A stretch of 21,773 nucleotides of DNA. Origin: Bacillota bacterium (GTDB taxonomy: Bacteria; Bacillota; Clostridia; Oscillospirales; Acutalibacteraceae). The notes under the pieces were generated by a model. That model saw only the letters and a list, made by a program, of their open reading frames with translations. It was not told where the DNA came from and ran no database searches. Where the stretch lies: NCBI GenBank assembly GCA_023412845.1, contig JAEZRH010000115.1, positions 1-21,773 on the forward strand, written 5' to 3'. Position numbers and translations under genes: made by a program. Shown in pieces: positions 1 through 7,789 of the stretch (the stretch's first letter is position 1; every line of letters starts with the position of its first letter).

Positions 1-714
1 GGTTGTGGCGTTGAAGCCCGCGCATTCGAACAGCAGATAGGGGCCGTTTTCTTCCAGCCATTTGAGGTAGGAGGCGTACTGTTCCCGGCGGGGCTGCCCG
101 TTTTCCGTGTGGGACAGGTGCAGCAGCTCTTCGGCAAGCTCGACGTCGCGGCCGTCTTCCGAGCGCAGATAATCCGCGGCGAGCCGCAGGGCCCTGGGAC
201 TGCGCGACTGCAGAAAGGCCCAGGCGAGGTCATGCACGTACGTGCCCTGCCGGTTCCTGCGGAAAAGCAGGGTCACGAGCGCCGGCAGGAAGGATTCGTC
301 ATGATAGGTCTTCGCAAGGACGGCCGCGCTGGCGTCGATGATGCGGTCGAAATCCCCGTCCATCCCGTCGTCCAGCAGGCCGGTCAGGAAGATCCAAAGC
401 AGCGTGTCCTGGCATCCGCCGTTCATCTCCGGGCAGATTCCCATCCCGGTCTTCGCTCCGCTCAGGATCGTTTCGCAGAGCCGGAAGGCCGTGCGCCCGC
501 GCTCGGAAAGCTCCTCCTGCATCTGCAGTCTGCGGATTTCCGGCAGAAGGGTGAAGAAGGTCCCGAACGAAAGGGCCCTGTCGTCGGCGAGCTTTATGGC
601 GCCCGCGCGCCCGTTCTTTTCGTATTCCTGAAAGAAATCCCGGCATGCCTGCGCTCCGCGGCTTTTGCGGATGCCGTCGAGGACGGCCGCCGAAGGATGG
701 TTTACACTGTTCAT
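1..714 (-). CDS. Hypothetical helical protein, C-terminus cut by window edge
   Basis: An uninterrupted frame of 238 codons runs from an ATG at 712-714 to the left edge, so the C-terminus lies outside the window. The start is preceded by a purine-rich GGGAGAGAG, a few bases upstream. The protein begins MNSVNHPSAAVLDGIRK and is predicted mostly alpha-helical, with Leu/Ala-rich amphipathic stretches and many charged residues. It shows no signal peptide, membrane segment or catalytic motif, and a cytoplasmic helical-repeat protein is a guess only. I do not recognise the family. Codon use is GC-rich like that of its neighbours, and this frame gives a more protein-like sequence than the Arg/Pro-rich overlapping frames. 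It lies downstream of and co-directional with the substrate-binding lipoprotein gene, but a strong terminator at 900-942 separates them. Confidence 0.75.
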   Translation of the reverse strand, partial: MNSVNHPSAAVLDGIRKSRGAQACRDFFQEYEKNGRAGAIKLADDRALSFGTFFTLLPEIRRLQMQEELSERGRTAFRLCETILSGAKTGMGICPEMNGGCQDTLLWIFLTGLLDDGMDGDFDRIIDASAAVLAKTYHDESFLPALVTLLFRRNRQGTYVHDLAWAFLQSRSPRALRLAADYLRSEDGRDVELAEELLHLSHTENGQPRREQYASYLKWLEENGPYLLFECAGFNATT

Positions 715-899
715 ATGGACTCTCTCCCTTTTCTGTTTCGTGGAGAAATACAGTCCATACTATGCCGGCGGGCGCAGCCCGTTCCGCCCCGCCGCTCAGC
801 GCGGCGAAGAATTCTGTGTGTAAATTCGCATGCACGCTCAGCCTGCTAAAAGCCCCTCCTGTTTTATGGAGAATGGGAGGGGCCGGATGGGTTTACACT

Positions 900-942
900 A
901 AAATAAAAATTTGGCGGGAGCAGCTATATCCTGTCCCGCCAA
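900..942 (-). terminator. Rho-independent terminator of the substrate-binding protein gene
   Basis: On the minus strand, TTGGCGGGA (942-934) pairs perfectly with TCCCGCCAA (919-911). An inner CAG/CTG pairing with one bulged C continues the stem. The hairpin is followed by ATTTTTATTTTA. It lies 65 bases past the stop codon of the lipoprotein gene. A second GC hairpin, GCCCCTCC (852-859) with GGAGGGGC (876-883), sits further downstream. Confidence 0.85.
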
Positions 943-1006
943 AAGAAACGATTCAATTTCTCTGCGCCCAGCGGCGGGCCGAAACCGGCTGCGCCGGTCA
1001 GCTCGC

Positions 1007-2632
1007 TTAGCCTGCGTTGATGAAGTCCACGCCGCCCTGGTAGGGCCGGAACACGATGCCGGTCACGCCCTTTGCAAGCGCAAGATAGCTCTTCTCATAG
1101 TAGAGGGGGTAGAACACGGCCTGCCCGCTCAGCATTTTTTCCGCGGAAGCGTAATCCGCGGCCGCCGCTTTGCCGCTTTTCGACTGTGCGGAAGTGACCA
1201 GAGAATCGTACGAGGCGTTGCTCCACCGGGAGGGATTGCCCGAAACGCCGCTGCAGAACTGATAAAGGGGGAGGAACGGCCCGTCCGCCGTCGGCTTCAG
1301 GGGGTATACCGCCAGATCGTAGTTCCCGGACCGGACTGCGGAGAGCAAGTCGCTTTCACTCATCGGTTCCATATTGAAATAGTTATGGAATTTGGCGTTC
1401 CACGCGGCGATCATCTCGTTGACCATCAGCTTGACGCTCGCGTCGTCCGGGCAAAGGACCGTCACGGAGGACAGGGCCGCCGCAGACTCCTTCTGGGAGA
1501 GTCCAAGCTGGGAAATGCCGGCCGCAAGGGTCTGCGCCGCGTTCGCGTCCTGCTTCAGGTAGAAGGGGCCGCCCGCCATAGAGCGGTAGTTCGCCCCGTC
1601 GAGCGTCGTCCCGGGCAGGATGATGTTCTCGGCGGCCGAGGTGTCTACCGGCAGATGAGAGAGCACGCTTTTCCGGTCGAAAGCCTGCAGGAACGCGCGG
1701 CGCACGTTCAGATTTTTGAACATGGAGGACTGCGTGTTGAAGCAGAGACCCCACGTGGTGTCCTGAACGGAGGAAAGCGTGCACCCGGCGGTTTTCGCCG
1801 CGTCCGCCTGTGAGGAAGTAACGGGCGCCGCATCGACGGTCCCTGCTGTCAGCGCCGCGATCGGGTTGGTCATGTCCACGGAGCCGTTCCCGATGCTGAA
1901 AACCACCGCCGCGGGAAGCGGCGTCTGCTGCCCGCTGTAGGTGGAAGAACGTTTCAGGTTCAGGTATTTGCCGTGATCCCAGCCGTATTTTCCGTCTATG
2001 ACGAACGGCCCGTTGCCGAGAAGGTATTTGATTTCAAGGCCGTAACGGCCCGCGGACTGGTTGAAGAAATTCTCATTGCAGGGCATAAAGACCGGGTTGG
2101 CCGCGAGCGTTGCGAAGTCCGGGGTCGGGTATTCCATCTCCACCATGAGAGTGCGGCTGTCGGGCGCCGTTACGCCCAGCTGAGAGACGGGCAGCTGGCC
2201 GGCATGCACCTTGCGGGCATTTTTGATGCAATACATCTGCGTGCAGGCGGCGGAGCCGGTTTTGGGGTCCAGCGCGCGCTGAAACGCGAAAACAAAATCG
2301 GGTGATGTCAGGGGAGTTTTGTCGGACCATTTTGCGTCGGAACGCAGGGTAAATGTAAATTTCGTGCCGTTTTCATCGGAGACCCATTTTTCTGCGGCTC
2401 CGGGGATCGCCTTGCCGTTTGCATCCAGACGCGTCAGCCCTTCGAACAGCGCCTGGATCGCGATGATCGACGGCGTGTCCGCGGCCACCTGCGGGTCCAG
2501 GGTGGTCGGTTCCGCAGAGAGATTGTAGTTGATCGTTTTGTCGGCGTTTTTCGCTCCTCCCTTTTTACAGCCGGCAAGCGTAAAAAGCAGCGCCGCGCAA
2601 AGCGCCAGAGCGGTCACCCTTTTCCAGAGCAT
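1007..2632 (-). CDS. Oligopeptide-type ABC transporter substrate-binding lipoprotein (SBP family 5)
   Basis: 541 residues, the usual size for the OppA/DppA (SBP_bac_5) family. The N-terminus is a lipoprotein signal: a short basic start, a hydrophobic run, and the lipobox LAGC with lipidated Cys22, then a Lys/Gly-rich linker. The mature part opens with the family pattern NLSAEPTTLDPQ, and LFEGLTRLDANGKAIPGAAE and FTLRSDAKWSDKTPLT follow. The protein should sit on the outer face of the membrane and bind peptides or a similar solute for an ABC importer. No permease or ATPase gene lies beside it, so it is an orphan receptor in this window. It has its own SigA-type promoter (2678-2706), a GGGAGGG ribosome binding site seven bases before the ATG, and its own terminator. 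Ligand specificity cannot be read from the sequence; a pheromone- or signal-binding role is an alternative. Confidence 0.93.
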   Translation of the reverse strand: MLWKRVTALALCAALLFTLAGCKKGGAKNADKTINYNLSAEPTTLDPQVAADTPSIIAIQALFEGLTRLDANGKAIPGAAEKWVSDENGTKFTFTLRSDAKWSDKTPLTSPDFVFAFQRALDPKTGSAACTQMYCIKNARKVHAGQLPVSQLGVTAPDSRTLMVEMEYPTPDFATLAANPVFMPCNENFFNQSAGRYGLEIKYLLGNGPFVIDGKYGWDHGKYLNLKRSSTYSGQQTPLPAAVVFSIGNGSVDMTNPIAALTAGTVDAAPVTSSQADAAKTAGCTLSSVQDTTWGLCFNTQSSMFKNLNVRRAFLQAFDRKSVLSHLPVDTSAAENIILPGTTLDGANYRSMAGGPFYLKQDANAAQTLAAGISQLGLSQKESAAALSSVTVLCPDDASVKLMVNEMIAAWNAKFHNYFNMEPMSESDLLSAVRSGNYDLAVYPLKPTADGPFLPLYQFCSGVSGNPSRWSNASYDSLVTSAQSKSGKAAAADYASAEKMLSGQAVFYPLYYEKSYLALAKGVTGIVFRPYQGGVDFINAG

Positions 2633-2677
2633 ATTTTAACCCTCCCGGGGAAATGTCCCAATGTGATTGCAACCTGT

Positions 2678-2706
2678 ATTTTATCATCTTTGGCACCCCA
2701 TTTCAA
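2678..2706 (-). promoter_or_regulatory. SigA-type promoter of the substrate-binding protein gene
   Basis: Read on the minus strand, TTGAAA (2706-2701), a 17-base spacer and TAAAAT (2683-2678) stand about 46 bases upstream of the lipoprotein start codon. Both hexamers differ from consensus by one base. Confidence 0.8.
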
Positions 2707-2766
2707 CGAAATGTTATATTTTCCTTTGGCGGATCAGAACATGCGGGGGCTTTACTCCGCCGCGGA

Positions 2767-2812
2767 AAGCAAAAGGGCGGGCCGTTCTTTTCCCAAGAGA
2801 CGGCCCGCCCTT
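2767..2812 (-). terminator. Rho-independent terminator of the pgk-tpiA-gpmI operon
   Basis: A perfect 13-bp stem, AAGGGCGGGCCGT (2812-2800 on the minus strand) with ACGGCCCGCCCTT (2785-2773), is followed by further T residues. It lies about 50 bases beyond the gpmI stop codon and separates the glycolytic operon from the lipoprotein promoter. Confidence 0.88.
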
Positions 2813-2859
2813 ACATTTATAATACAAATATCGGATGATATTGGCAAAGGAAACGGGAG

Positions 2860-4371
2860 TTATTCGATGATGCTTTTTCCGGTCATTTCCGGCGGCTGCG
2901 GCAGGCCGAGAATTTTCAGCATGGTCGGCGCGATGTCGGCCAGACGGCCGCCCTCGTGCAGTTTGCACGGATAGCCGGCGACACAGAAAGGAACGGGGTT
3001 CGTCGTATGCGCCGTAAACGGCGTTCCGTCTTCCGCGAGCATCCGCTCGGCGTTGCCGTGGTCGGCGGTGATCAGCGCCGCGCCGCCTTTGGCCAGAACG
3101 GCGTCCACGACCTGGCCGACGCATTTGTCGACCGTTTCCACGGCGGCCTTCGCCGCGTCAAATACACCGGTGTGGCCGACCATATCGCAGTTGGCGAAAT
3201 TCAGGATGATGACGTCGTATTTGTCGCTTGCGATCCGCTTGAGCAGCTCCTCCGTTACAAGGTAGGCGCTCATTTCCGGCTGGAGGTCGTACGTCGCGAC
3301 CTTCGGGGAATGGATCAGCGCACGGTCTTCGCCGGGGTATACGGTTTCCACGCCGCCGTTGAAGAAGAATGTGACGTGGGCGTATTTCTCCGTCTCCGCG
3401 ATGCGCAGCTGCCGGAGACCCTTGGCGGAAATATACTCGGCAAAGGTGTTCTTGAGGGTTTCCGGACCGAAGGCGACCTCCACGTTCGGCATGGTCGCAT
3501 CGTACTGCGTCATGCAGACGTAGTTAAGGGGAAAAAACCCTTTTTTTCGTTCGAAGCCTTTGAACTCCGGGTCGACGAGCGTACGCGTGATCTCCCGCGC
3601 GCGGTCGGGACGGAAATTGAAGAAAATGACGGAATCGCCGGCCTCTATGGTTGCGTTCTTCGCGCAGACCGCAGGGACCACGAATTCGTCCGTCACGCCG
3701 TTTTTGTAGGAGTCCTCGACGGCCTTCACCGGGTCGTCGGCTTCGACGCCTTCGCCGCATACCATGGCGGCGTAGGCTTTGCCGACGCGCTCCCAGCGGT
3801 TGTCGCGGTCCATGGCGTAATAGCGGCCCATGACCGTGGCAATCTGCCCGACGCCGATCTCTCTGCATTTTTCGACGCACCCGGCGACATAGTCCTTACC
3901 GGAAGACGGTGGAACGTCGCGCCCGTCGAGGAATGCGTGAATCCACACCTTTTTGCAGCCGCGCCGTTTGGCGAGCTCCAGAATGGCATACATGTGGGTG
4001 TTGTGGCTGTGCACGCCGCCGTCGGAGAGAAGGCCCATCACATGCAGCGCCTTGCCGGAGGCGACCGCCTTGTCGATTACGCCGACAAGCGCCTGGTTCG
4101 AGAAGAAGTCCCCGTCCTCAATGGACTTTGTGATGCGTGTCAGTTCCTGGTAGACGATCCTACCCGCGCCAATGTTGGTGTGCCCGACTTCCGAGTTTCC
4201 CATCTGCCCGTCCGGCAGGCCCACGCAAAGGCCGGAAGCGCCGATCTGCGTGATGGGATTCTCCGCGAAAATACGGTCGAGGTTCGGCTTTTTCGCGGCT
4301 TTGATCGCGTTGCCGTATTCCGGCCCGATGCCAAACCCATCCATGATAATCAGAATCAATGGCTTATGCAT
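2860..4371 (-). CDS. gpmI: 2,3-bisphosphoglycerate-independent phosphoglycerate mutase
   Basis: 503 residues, typical of the cofactor-independent enzyme that interconverts 3- and 2-phosphoglycerate in lower glycolysis. It belongs to the alkaline phosphatase superfamily and normally uses two Mn ions. Visible signatures are the metal site IIMDGFG with Asp11; MGNSEVGHTNIGAGR with the phosphorylated nucleophile Ser60; GVHSH at about 119-123; FLDGRDVPP; FNFRPDRARE at 251-260; CDMVGHTG near 395-402; and the metal motif ADHGNAE at 436-442. All key residues are present. It is the last gene of the pgk-tpiA-gpmI operon, starting 27 bases after the tpiA stop codon with an AAAGGGGA ribosome binding site. 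A strong terminator follows. Mn dependence has been linked to sporulation in Bacillus, which fits a spore former, but this is background knowledge. Confidence 0.97.
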   Translation of the reverse strand: MHKPLILIIMDGFGIGPEYGNAIKAAKKPNLDRIFAENPITQIGASGLCVGLPDGQMGNSEVGHTNIGAGRIVYQELTRITKSIEDGDFFSNQALVGVIDKAVASGKALHVMGLLSDGGVHSHNTHMYAILELAKRRGCKKVWIHAFLDGRDVPPSSGKDYVAGCVEKCREIGVGQIATVMGRYYAMDRDNRWERVGKAYAAMVCGEGVEADDPVKAVEDSYKNGVTDEFVVPAVCAKNATIEAGDSVIFFNFRPDRAREITRTLVDPEFKGFERKKGFFPLNYVCMTQYDATMPNVEVAFGPETLKNTFAEYISAKGLRQLRIAETEKYAHVTFFFNGGVETVYPGEDRALIHSPKVATYDLQPEMSAYLVTEELLKRIASDKYDVIILNFANCDMVGHTGVFDAAKAAVETVDKCVGQVVDAVLAKGGAALITADHGNAERMLAEDGTPFTAHTTNPVPFCVAGYPCKLHEGGRLADIAPTMLKILGLPQPPEMTGKSIIE

Positions 4372-4398
4372 AATGTTTCCCCTTTCCGCGGGTGAGAT

Positions 4399-5166
4399 TT
4401 ATTTTCCCGCCGCTTTCACGATTTCCGCAAAATCGGCGGGTTTCAGCGACGCACCGCCGATCAGTCCGCCGTCGACGTCGGGCTGTGCGAGCAGTTCGGC
4501 GGCGTTCTTCGCGTTCATGGAACCGCCGTACTGGATGGTGAACGCGCCGGCCGCGCTCTTTCCGTACAGGCCGGCGATCACGGAGCGGATGGAGGCGCAG
4601 ACTTCGTTCGCCTGCTGCGCCGTGGCCGTCTTGCCGGTGCCGATCGCCCAGATCGGCTCGTAGGCGATGATGATGCGTTTCAGCTCTTCCGCGGAGACGC
4701 CGCCGAGGGCGATTTTTGTCTGTAGGGCGACCAGTTCGGAGGTAACGCCCTGCTCGCGCTGCGTGAGCGATTCGCCGACGCAGAGGATCACGGTCAAGCC
4801 CGCATCGAGGGCCGCGCGGATGCGCTGGTTGACCGTCGCGTCCGTCTCGCCGAAATAGGTTCTGCGTTCGCTGTGGCCGATGATGACATACTGTACGCCC
4901 ATGGCTGCGAGCATCGGGGCGGAGACTTCTCCCGTGAATGCGCCGGACTGTGCCCAGTGGCAGTTTTCCGCGCCGACGCCGATATTGGTGCCCTTCGTCG
5001 CTGCGAGAGCGGCCTCAAGGTCCACATACGGCACGCACACGACCACGCCGCAGCCCGCGTCTTTTACAAGCGGCTTGATGCCCTCGATCAGTTCTCTGGC
5101 CTCTGCCGGGGTTTTGTTCATTTTCCAGTTTCCTGCGATGACTGTTTTTCTAAGCTGTTTATTCAT
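4399..5166 (-). CDS. tpiA: Triosephosphate isomerase
   Basis: 255 residues, standard for the homodimeric TIM-barrel enzyme that interconverts dihydroxyacetone phosphate and glyceraldehyde 3-phosphate. The catalytic set is complete: AGNWKMNKT with Asn13 and Lys15, IIGHSERR with His98, and AYEPIWAIGTGKTAT with the general base Glu170, which begins the mobile loop 6. The phosphate-binding IQYGGSMNAKNA and the final GGLIGGASL strand-loop follow. The ATG is preceded by GGAAGGGAAG at normal spacing. It is the middle gene of the glycolytic operon, separated from pgk by 78 bases that hold a GC-rich hairpin and from gpmI by 27 bases. Confidence 0.97.
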   Translation of the reverse strand: MNKQLRKTVIAGNWKMNKTPAEARELIEGIKPLVKDAGCGVVVCVPYVDLEAALAATKGTNIGVGAENCHWAQSGAFTGEVSAPMLAAMGVQYVIIGHSERRTYFGETDATVNQRIRAALDAGLTVILCVGESLTQREQGVTSELVALQTKIALGGVSAEELKRIIIAYEPIWAIGTGKTATAQQANEVCASIRSVIAGLYGKSAAGAFTIQYGGSMNAKNAAELLAQPDVDGGLIGGASLKPADFAEIVKAAGK

Positions 5167-5205
5167 GATGTTGCTTCCCTTCCGTTCAAAATCGATGAAA
5201 CAGTT

Positions 5206-5232
5206 GGCGGGGACGGCGTCGCCGGCCCCGCC
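5206..5232 (-). other. GC-rich hairpin between pgk and tpiA
   Basis: GGCGGGG (5206-5212) pairs with CCCCGCC (5226-5232), and CGGC (5214-5217) pairs with GCCG (5221-5224) inside, with one A-G mismatch and a three-base loop. No T-run follows on the minus strand, so it is unlikely to be a full terminator. An RNA-processing or mRNA-stability element that sets the relative output of pgk and tpiA-gpmI is possible. Confidence 0.5.
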
Positions 5233-5244
5233 TGAGAAAAATGA

Positions 5245-6438
5245 TTATTTGTCGTTCCGGCCGGCGATTCCGGCATGTACTTTGCCTACCATAAATTCAA
5301 GCGACGCGCCGCCGCCGGTCGAGATGTGCGTCATTTTATCCGCAAAGCCGAGCTTCTCGATCGCAGCCGCGGAGTCGCCGCCGCCGATGATCGAAATGGC
5401 CCCGCTCTCCGCAACCGCCTGTGCCACGGTGATGGTACCGTTTGCGAAGTGTTCCCACTCGCTCACGCCCATCGGGCCGTTCCAGACGACCGTTCCGGCG
5501 CCGATGATGGTCTTGGAGAAGAGCTCCTGTGTCTTTTCGCCGATATCCAGGCCCATCCAACCGTCCGGGATGCTGTCGGAGTAGATGCGCATATAGATGG
5601 TATCCGATTTGTATTCGCGGCCGATAACGTTGTCGACCGGGATGAGGAAGTTGACGCCTTTTTCCTTGGCCTTGGCCATGATGTCCTTCGCAAGTTCCAG
5701 CTTGTCGTTCTCGCAGATGGAAGAGCCGATGGAGTACCCGAGGGCCTTCATGAAGGTGTACGCCATGCCGCCGCCGATGATGAGCGTGTCCACTTTGTCG
5801 AGCAGATTGGTGATGACGCCGATTTTATCCGAGACCTTCGCGCCGCCGAGGATGGCGACGAACGGGTGCTTCGGGTTCTGCAGCGCGTTGCCCATGACGG
5901 TGATCTCTTTCTGGATTAGGTATCCGCACACGGCGGGCAGATAGTCCGCGACGCCAGCCGTGGAAGCGTGGGCGCGGTGGGCGGTGCCAAACGCGTCGTT
6001 CACATAGATTTCGGCGAGCGAGGCGAGCTCTTTTGCAAATGCCGGGTCGTTCTTTTCTTCTTCCTTGTGGAAACGGACGTTTTCCAGAAGCTCCACTTCG
6101 CCGTCTTTGAGGGTTGCGGCGATGCTCTTCGCGCTGTCGCCGATGACGTCCTTGGCCATTTTGACTTCCTGGCCGAGCGCTTTCGAGAGGTATGCGGCTA
6201 CCGGAGCAAGGGAATACTTCAGGTTGAATTCTCCCTTCGGGCGCCCCAGGTGAGAGCAGAGGATCACTTTTGCCTTGTGGTCAATCAGATAACGGATGGT
6301 TTTCAACGCCTCGTCGATCCGCTTCGGATCCGTGATATTGCCGTTTTCGTCGAACGGAACGTTGAAGTCGCACCGGACAAGGACCTTTTTCCCTGCCACG
6401 TCAATGTCTTCCACAGTCTTTTTGTTCAGGTAATTCAT
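5245..6438 (-). CDS. pgk: Phosphoglycerate kinase
   Basis: 397 residues from the chosen start, the normal length for the two-domain monomeric kinase that makes ATP from 1,3-bisphosphoglycerate. Landmarks are VRCDFNVP (about 21-28, substrate-binding Asp and Asn), CSHLGRPKGE (61-70), the nucleotide-domain ILGGAKVSDKIGVI, VVWNGPMGVSEWE, the hinge-side GGGDSAAA (352-359) and THISTGGGASLEF (370-382). The frame is open for another 40 codons upstream. However, the ATG at 6436-6438 has an AAGGAG ribosome binding site eight bases before it and starts exactly where the family starts, whereas the longer form would begin upstream of the promoter. It is the first gene of the pgk-tpiA-gpmI operon. The C-terminal tail (GIAGRNDK) is a slight variant of the common ending. 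Confidence 0.97.
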   Translation of the reverse strand: MNYLNKKTVEDIDVAGKKVLVRCDFNVPFDENGNITDPKRIDEALKTIRYLIDHKAKVILCSHLGRPKGEFNLKYSLAPVAAYLSKALGQEVKMAKDVIGDSAKSIAATLKDGEVELLENVRFHKEEEKNDPAFAKELASLAEIYVNDAFGTAHRAHASTAGVADYLPAVCGYLIQKEITVMGNALQNPKHPFVAILGGAKVSDKIGVITNLLDKVDTLIIGGGMAYTFMKALGYSIGSSICENDKLELAKDIMAKAKEKGVNFLIPVDNVIGREYKSDTIYMRIYSDSIPDGWMGLDIGEKTQELFSKTIIGAGTVVWNGPMGVSEWEHFANGTITVAQAVAESGAISIIGGGDSAAAIEKLGFADKMTHISTGGGASLEFMVGKVHAGIAGRNDK

Positions 6439-6504
6439 GCAAGCCGCTCCTTCTTTTATTTTAGCTTTATTTAACTGTTTGTTTACTTTATAACAATCAA
6501 AAAT

Positions 6505-6533
6505 ATTATACAACCATTTTCTTTTGTTTTCAA
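6505..6533 (-). promoter_or_regulatory. Strong SigA-type promoter of the pgk-tpiA-gpmI operon
   Basis: On the minus strand, TTGAAA (6533-6528), a 17-base spacer and a perfect TATAAT (6510-6505) precede an AT-rich leader of about 60 bases that ends in the AAGGAG of pgk. The promoter begins about 35 bases after the trmL stop codon. No terminator is visible between trmL and pgk, so read-through from trmL is also possible. Confidence 0.88.
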
Positions 6534-6567
6534 GCATTTTCAATCCCGTTTGCGGCAAAGAGATAAA

Positions 6568-7071
6568 TTATCGCCATTTGAATTCCCGTAGCTGGCCCTT
6601 GCACAGCAGATCCGGGTAATTCCACTGCCTCAGCACTTCGTACACGCCGACGGCCACGGAATTCGAGAGGTTCAGACTGCGCGCGTCGGGATTGTTCAGC
6701 ATGGGGATGCGCACGCAGGTGTCGGGATTTTCATACAGCAGCTTTTCAGCGAGGCCGCGCGTCTCTTTGCCGAATACGAGGTAGCATCCGTCGGGGTAAG
6801 CGATGTCGGAATACACGTGCTGCCCTTTGGTTGAAAAATAGAAAAAGTTTCCGGAATTACGACCGAAAAAATCGGAAAGACTTTCATACAGGGTAATATC
6901 CAGCAGATGCCAGTAGTCGAGGCCGGCGCGTTTCAGCTTCCGGTCGTCTATGGCAAAACCGAGCGGGCCGACAAGGTGCAGGCGGGCACCCGTTGCAGCG
7001 CAGGTTCTCGCTACATTTCCGGTATTCTGGGGGATTTCCGGTTCGACCATCACAATGTTTAGTATTGACAT
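6568..7071 (-). CDS. trmL: tRNA (cytidine(34)-2'-O)-methyltransferase, SPOUT family
   Basis: 167 residues from the chosen start, close to the usual 155-170 for TrmL. This trefoil-knot SPOUT methyltransferase uses S-adenosylmethionine to 2'-O-methylate the wobble nucleotide of some leucine tRNAs. The three family motifs are present: PEIPQNTGNVAR (11-22), VFGKETRGL (99-107) and RSLNLSNSVAVGVYE (131-145), which forms the knot and the cofactor pocket. The frame stays open for 160 codons upstream, but that extension looks like non-coding translation, while the ATG at 7069-7071 has AAGGAG seven bases before it. It lies directly upstream of pgk on the same strand. No clear promoter was found for it in the GC-rich divergent region 7072-7339. 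Confidence 0.95.
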   Translation of the reverse strand: MSILNIVMVEPEIPQNTGNVARTCAATGARLHLVGPLGFAIDDRKLKRAGLDYWHLLDITLYESLSDFFGRNSGNFFYFSTKGQHVYSDIAYPDGCYLVFGKETRGLAEKLLYENPDTCVRIPMLNNPDARSLNLSNSVAVGVYEVLRQWNYPDLLCKGQLREFKWR

Positions 7072-7339
7072 AAATTTCTCCTTTAAGCGGCGTGCCGCCG
7101 CAGTCGGGCCCCGCCGTTTAGTGCGGAGGAAATGAAACAGTTTATTTTTGAGGGAGAGCCGGAGGACGCTCCCTCCGGTCGCGGTCCTGGTCTTTTCGTT
7201 TCGGTGAACGACGCGGCTTGATCGCGCAGGTGCTGCGCGTTGCCAGCATTTCACATCAATATTTTCTGCCATAAGGGGGAGAATGATGAACGGGCTGAAT
7301 TTGATTCGCACCATCAATTGTATTTGGAGGTTGTACAAT

Positions 7340-7522
7340 ATGCAACAGCAGGCAATGGGATTTATGAAGGGAATCGGCGCGGGCCTTGTGGCCGGGATGA
7401 CGATGGCCGCCATCGGAAACCGGATGATGAACGAGAACAGCCGGAGCTTCCGCCACCGTGCGAACAGGACTCTGCGCAACGTCAACGAACTCATCGGCAA
7501 CATGCAGGGGATGTTCCGGTAA
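7340..7522 (+). CDS. Small Gly/Met-rich peptide of unknown function (60 aa)
   Basis: A 60-residue peptide beginning MQQQAMGFMKG. GGAGG lies nine bases before the ATG, and a strong terminator follows just after the stop. Residues about 8-26 (GFMKGIGAGLVAGMTMAAI) form a glycine-spaced hydrophobic segment able to insert in a membrane or pack as a glycine zipper. The rest is basic and amphipathic (RANRTLRNVNELIGNMQGMF). Clostridia carry many small proteins of this shape without an assigned role, and I do not recognise a named family. A longer form starting at 7283 or 7286 (79 or 78 residues) also has a purine-rich GGGGGAG just upstream and cannot be excluded; I prefer the inner start because the hydrophobic segment then begins close to the N-terminus. 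Confidence 0.65.
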   Translation: MQQQAMGFMKGIGAGLVAGMTMAAIGNRMMNENSRSFRHRANRTLRNVNELIGNMQGMFR

Positions 7523-7531
7523 ACGGAAAAC

Positions 7532-7576
7532 AAAAAAGGGGTGGATTTCACAGGAAATCCAGTCCTTTTTTATTTT
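7532..7576 (+). terminator. Terminator of the small-peptide gene
   Basis: AAAAAAGG (7532-7539) pairs with CCTTTTTT (7564-7571), and TGGATTTC (7542-7549) pairs with GAAATCCA (7554-7561) around an ACAG loop; two non-canonical positions separate the helices. A TATTTT tail follows. The A-run on the left makes it potentially bidirectional. Confidence 0.88.
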
Positions 7577-7702
7577 CGCCGGGCAAAAAACGAGCGGGAC
7601 CGAATCGGCTGCGCAGTGGTGTTGCCGACAGAAAACCATTATAGAAGGATCCGCGGCAGGAATCCATAATTTTATCAAAAATTCAAAGAATATTGTTTCA
7701 GG

Positions 7703-7725
7703 AAAGCGGCGGAGGCCGCTTTTTT
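7703..7725 (+). terminator. Second intergenic terminator, parent transcript unknown
   Basis: AAAGCGGC (7703-7710) and GCCGCTTT (7715-7722) form a perfect 8-bp stem with a GGAG loop, and the T-run continues to 7725. It stands 126 bases after the previous terminator with no recognised gene between them. Confidence 0.75.
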
Positions 7726-7760
7726 CCTGCCTGCAACGCCTGCCGGGAGGGAGAAGAAGC

Positions 7761-7789
7761 TTGAAAAATTCCGTTCGATAAGATATCAT
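7761..7789 (+). promoter_or_regulatory. SigA-type promoter of the MORN/MBL gene pair
   Basis: TTGAAA (7761-7766), a 17-base spacer and TATCAT (7784-7789) lie in an AT-rich pocket just after the intergenic terminator. The predicted transcript start near 7796 leaves a leader of about 90 bases before the chosen ATG at 7887. Confidence 0.72.

Noticed and set aside
700..899. Recurring TTTACAC near 701 and 892
   Set aside because: A seven-base match twice in a region this size is expected by chance, and no promoter geometry accompanies it.
2956..4395. A 479-codon plus-strand frame across gpmI
   Set aside because: A shadow of gpmI; it has no recognisable motif and the gpmI reading is certain.
6439..6558. 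N-terminal extension of pgk by 40 codons
   Set aside because: It would start upstream of the promoter, the family starts at the inner Met, and that Met has AAGGAG in front.
7072..7551. N-terminal extension of trmL by 160 codons
   Set aside because: There is no homology-like content and it covers the small-peptide gene on the other strand; the inner ATG has a good ribosome binding site and fits the family length.
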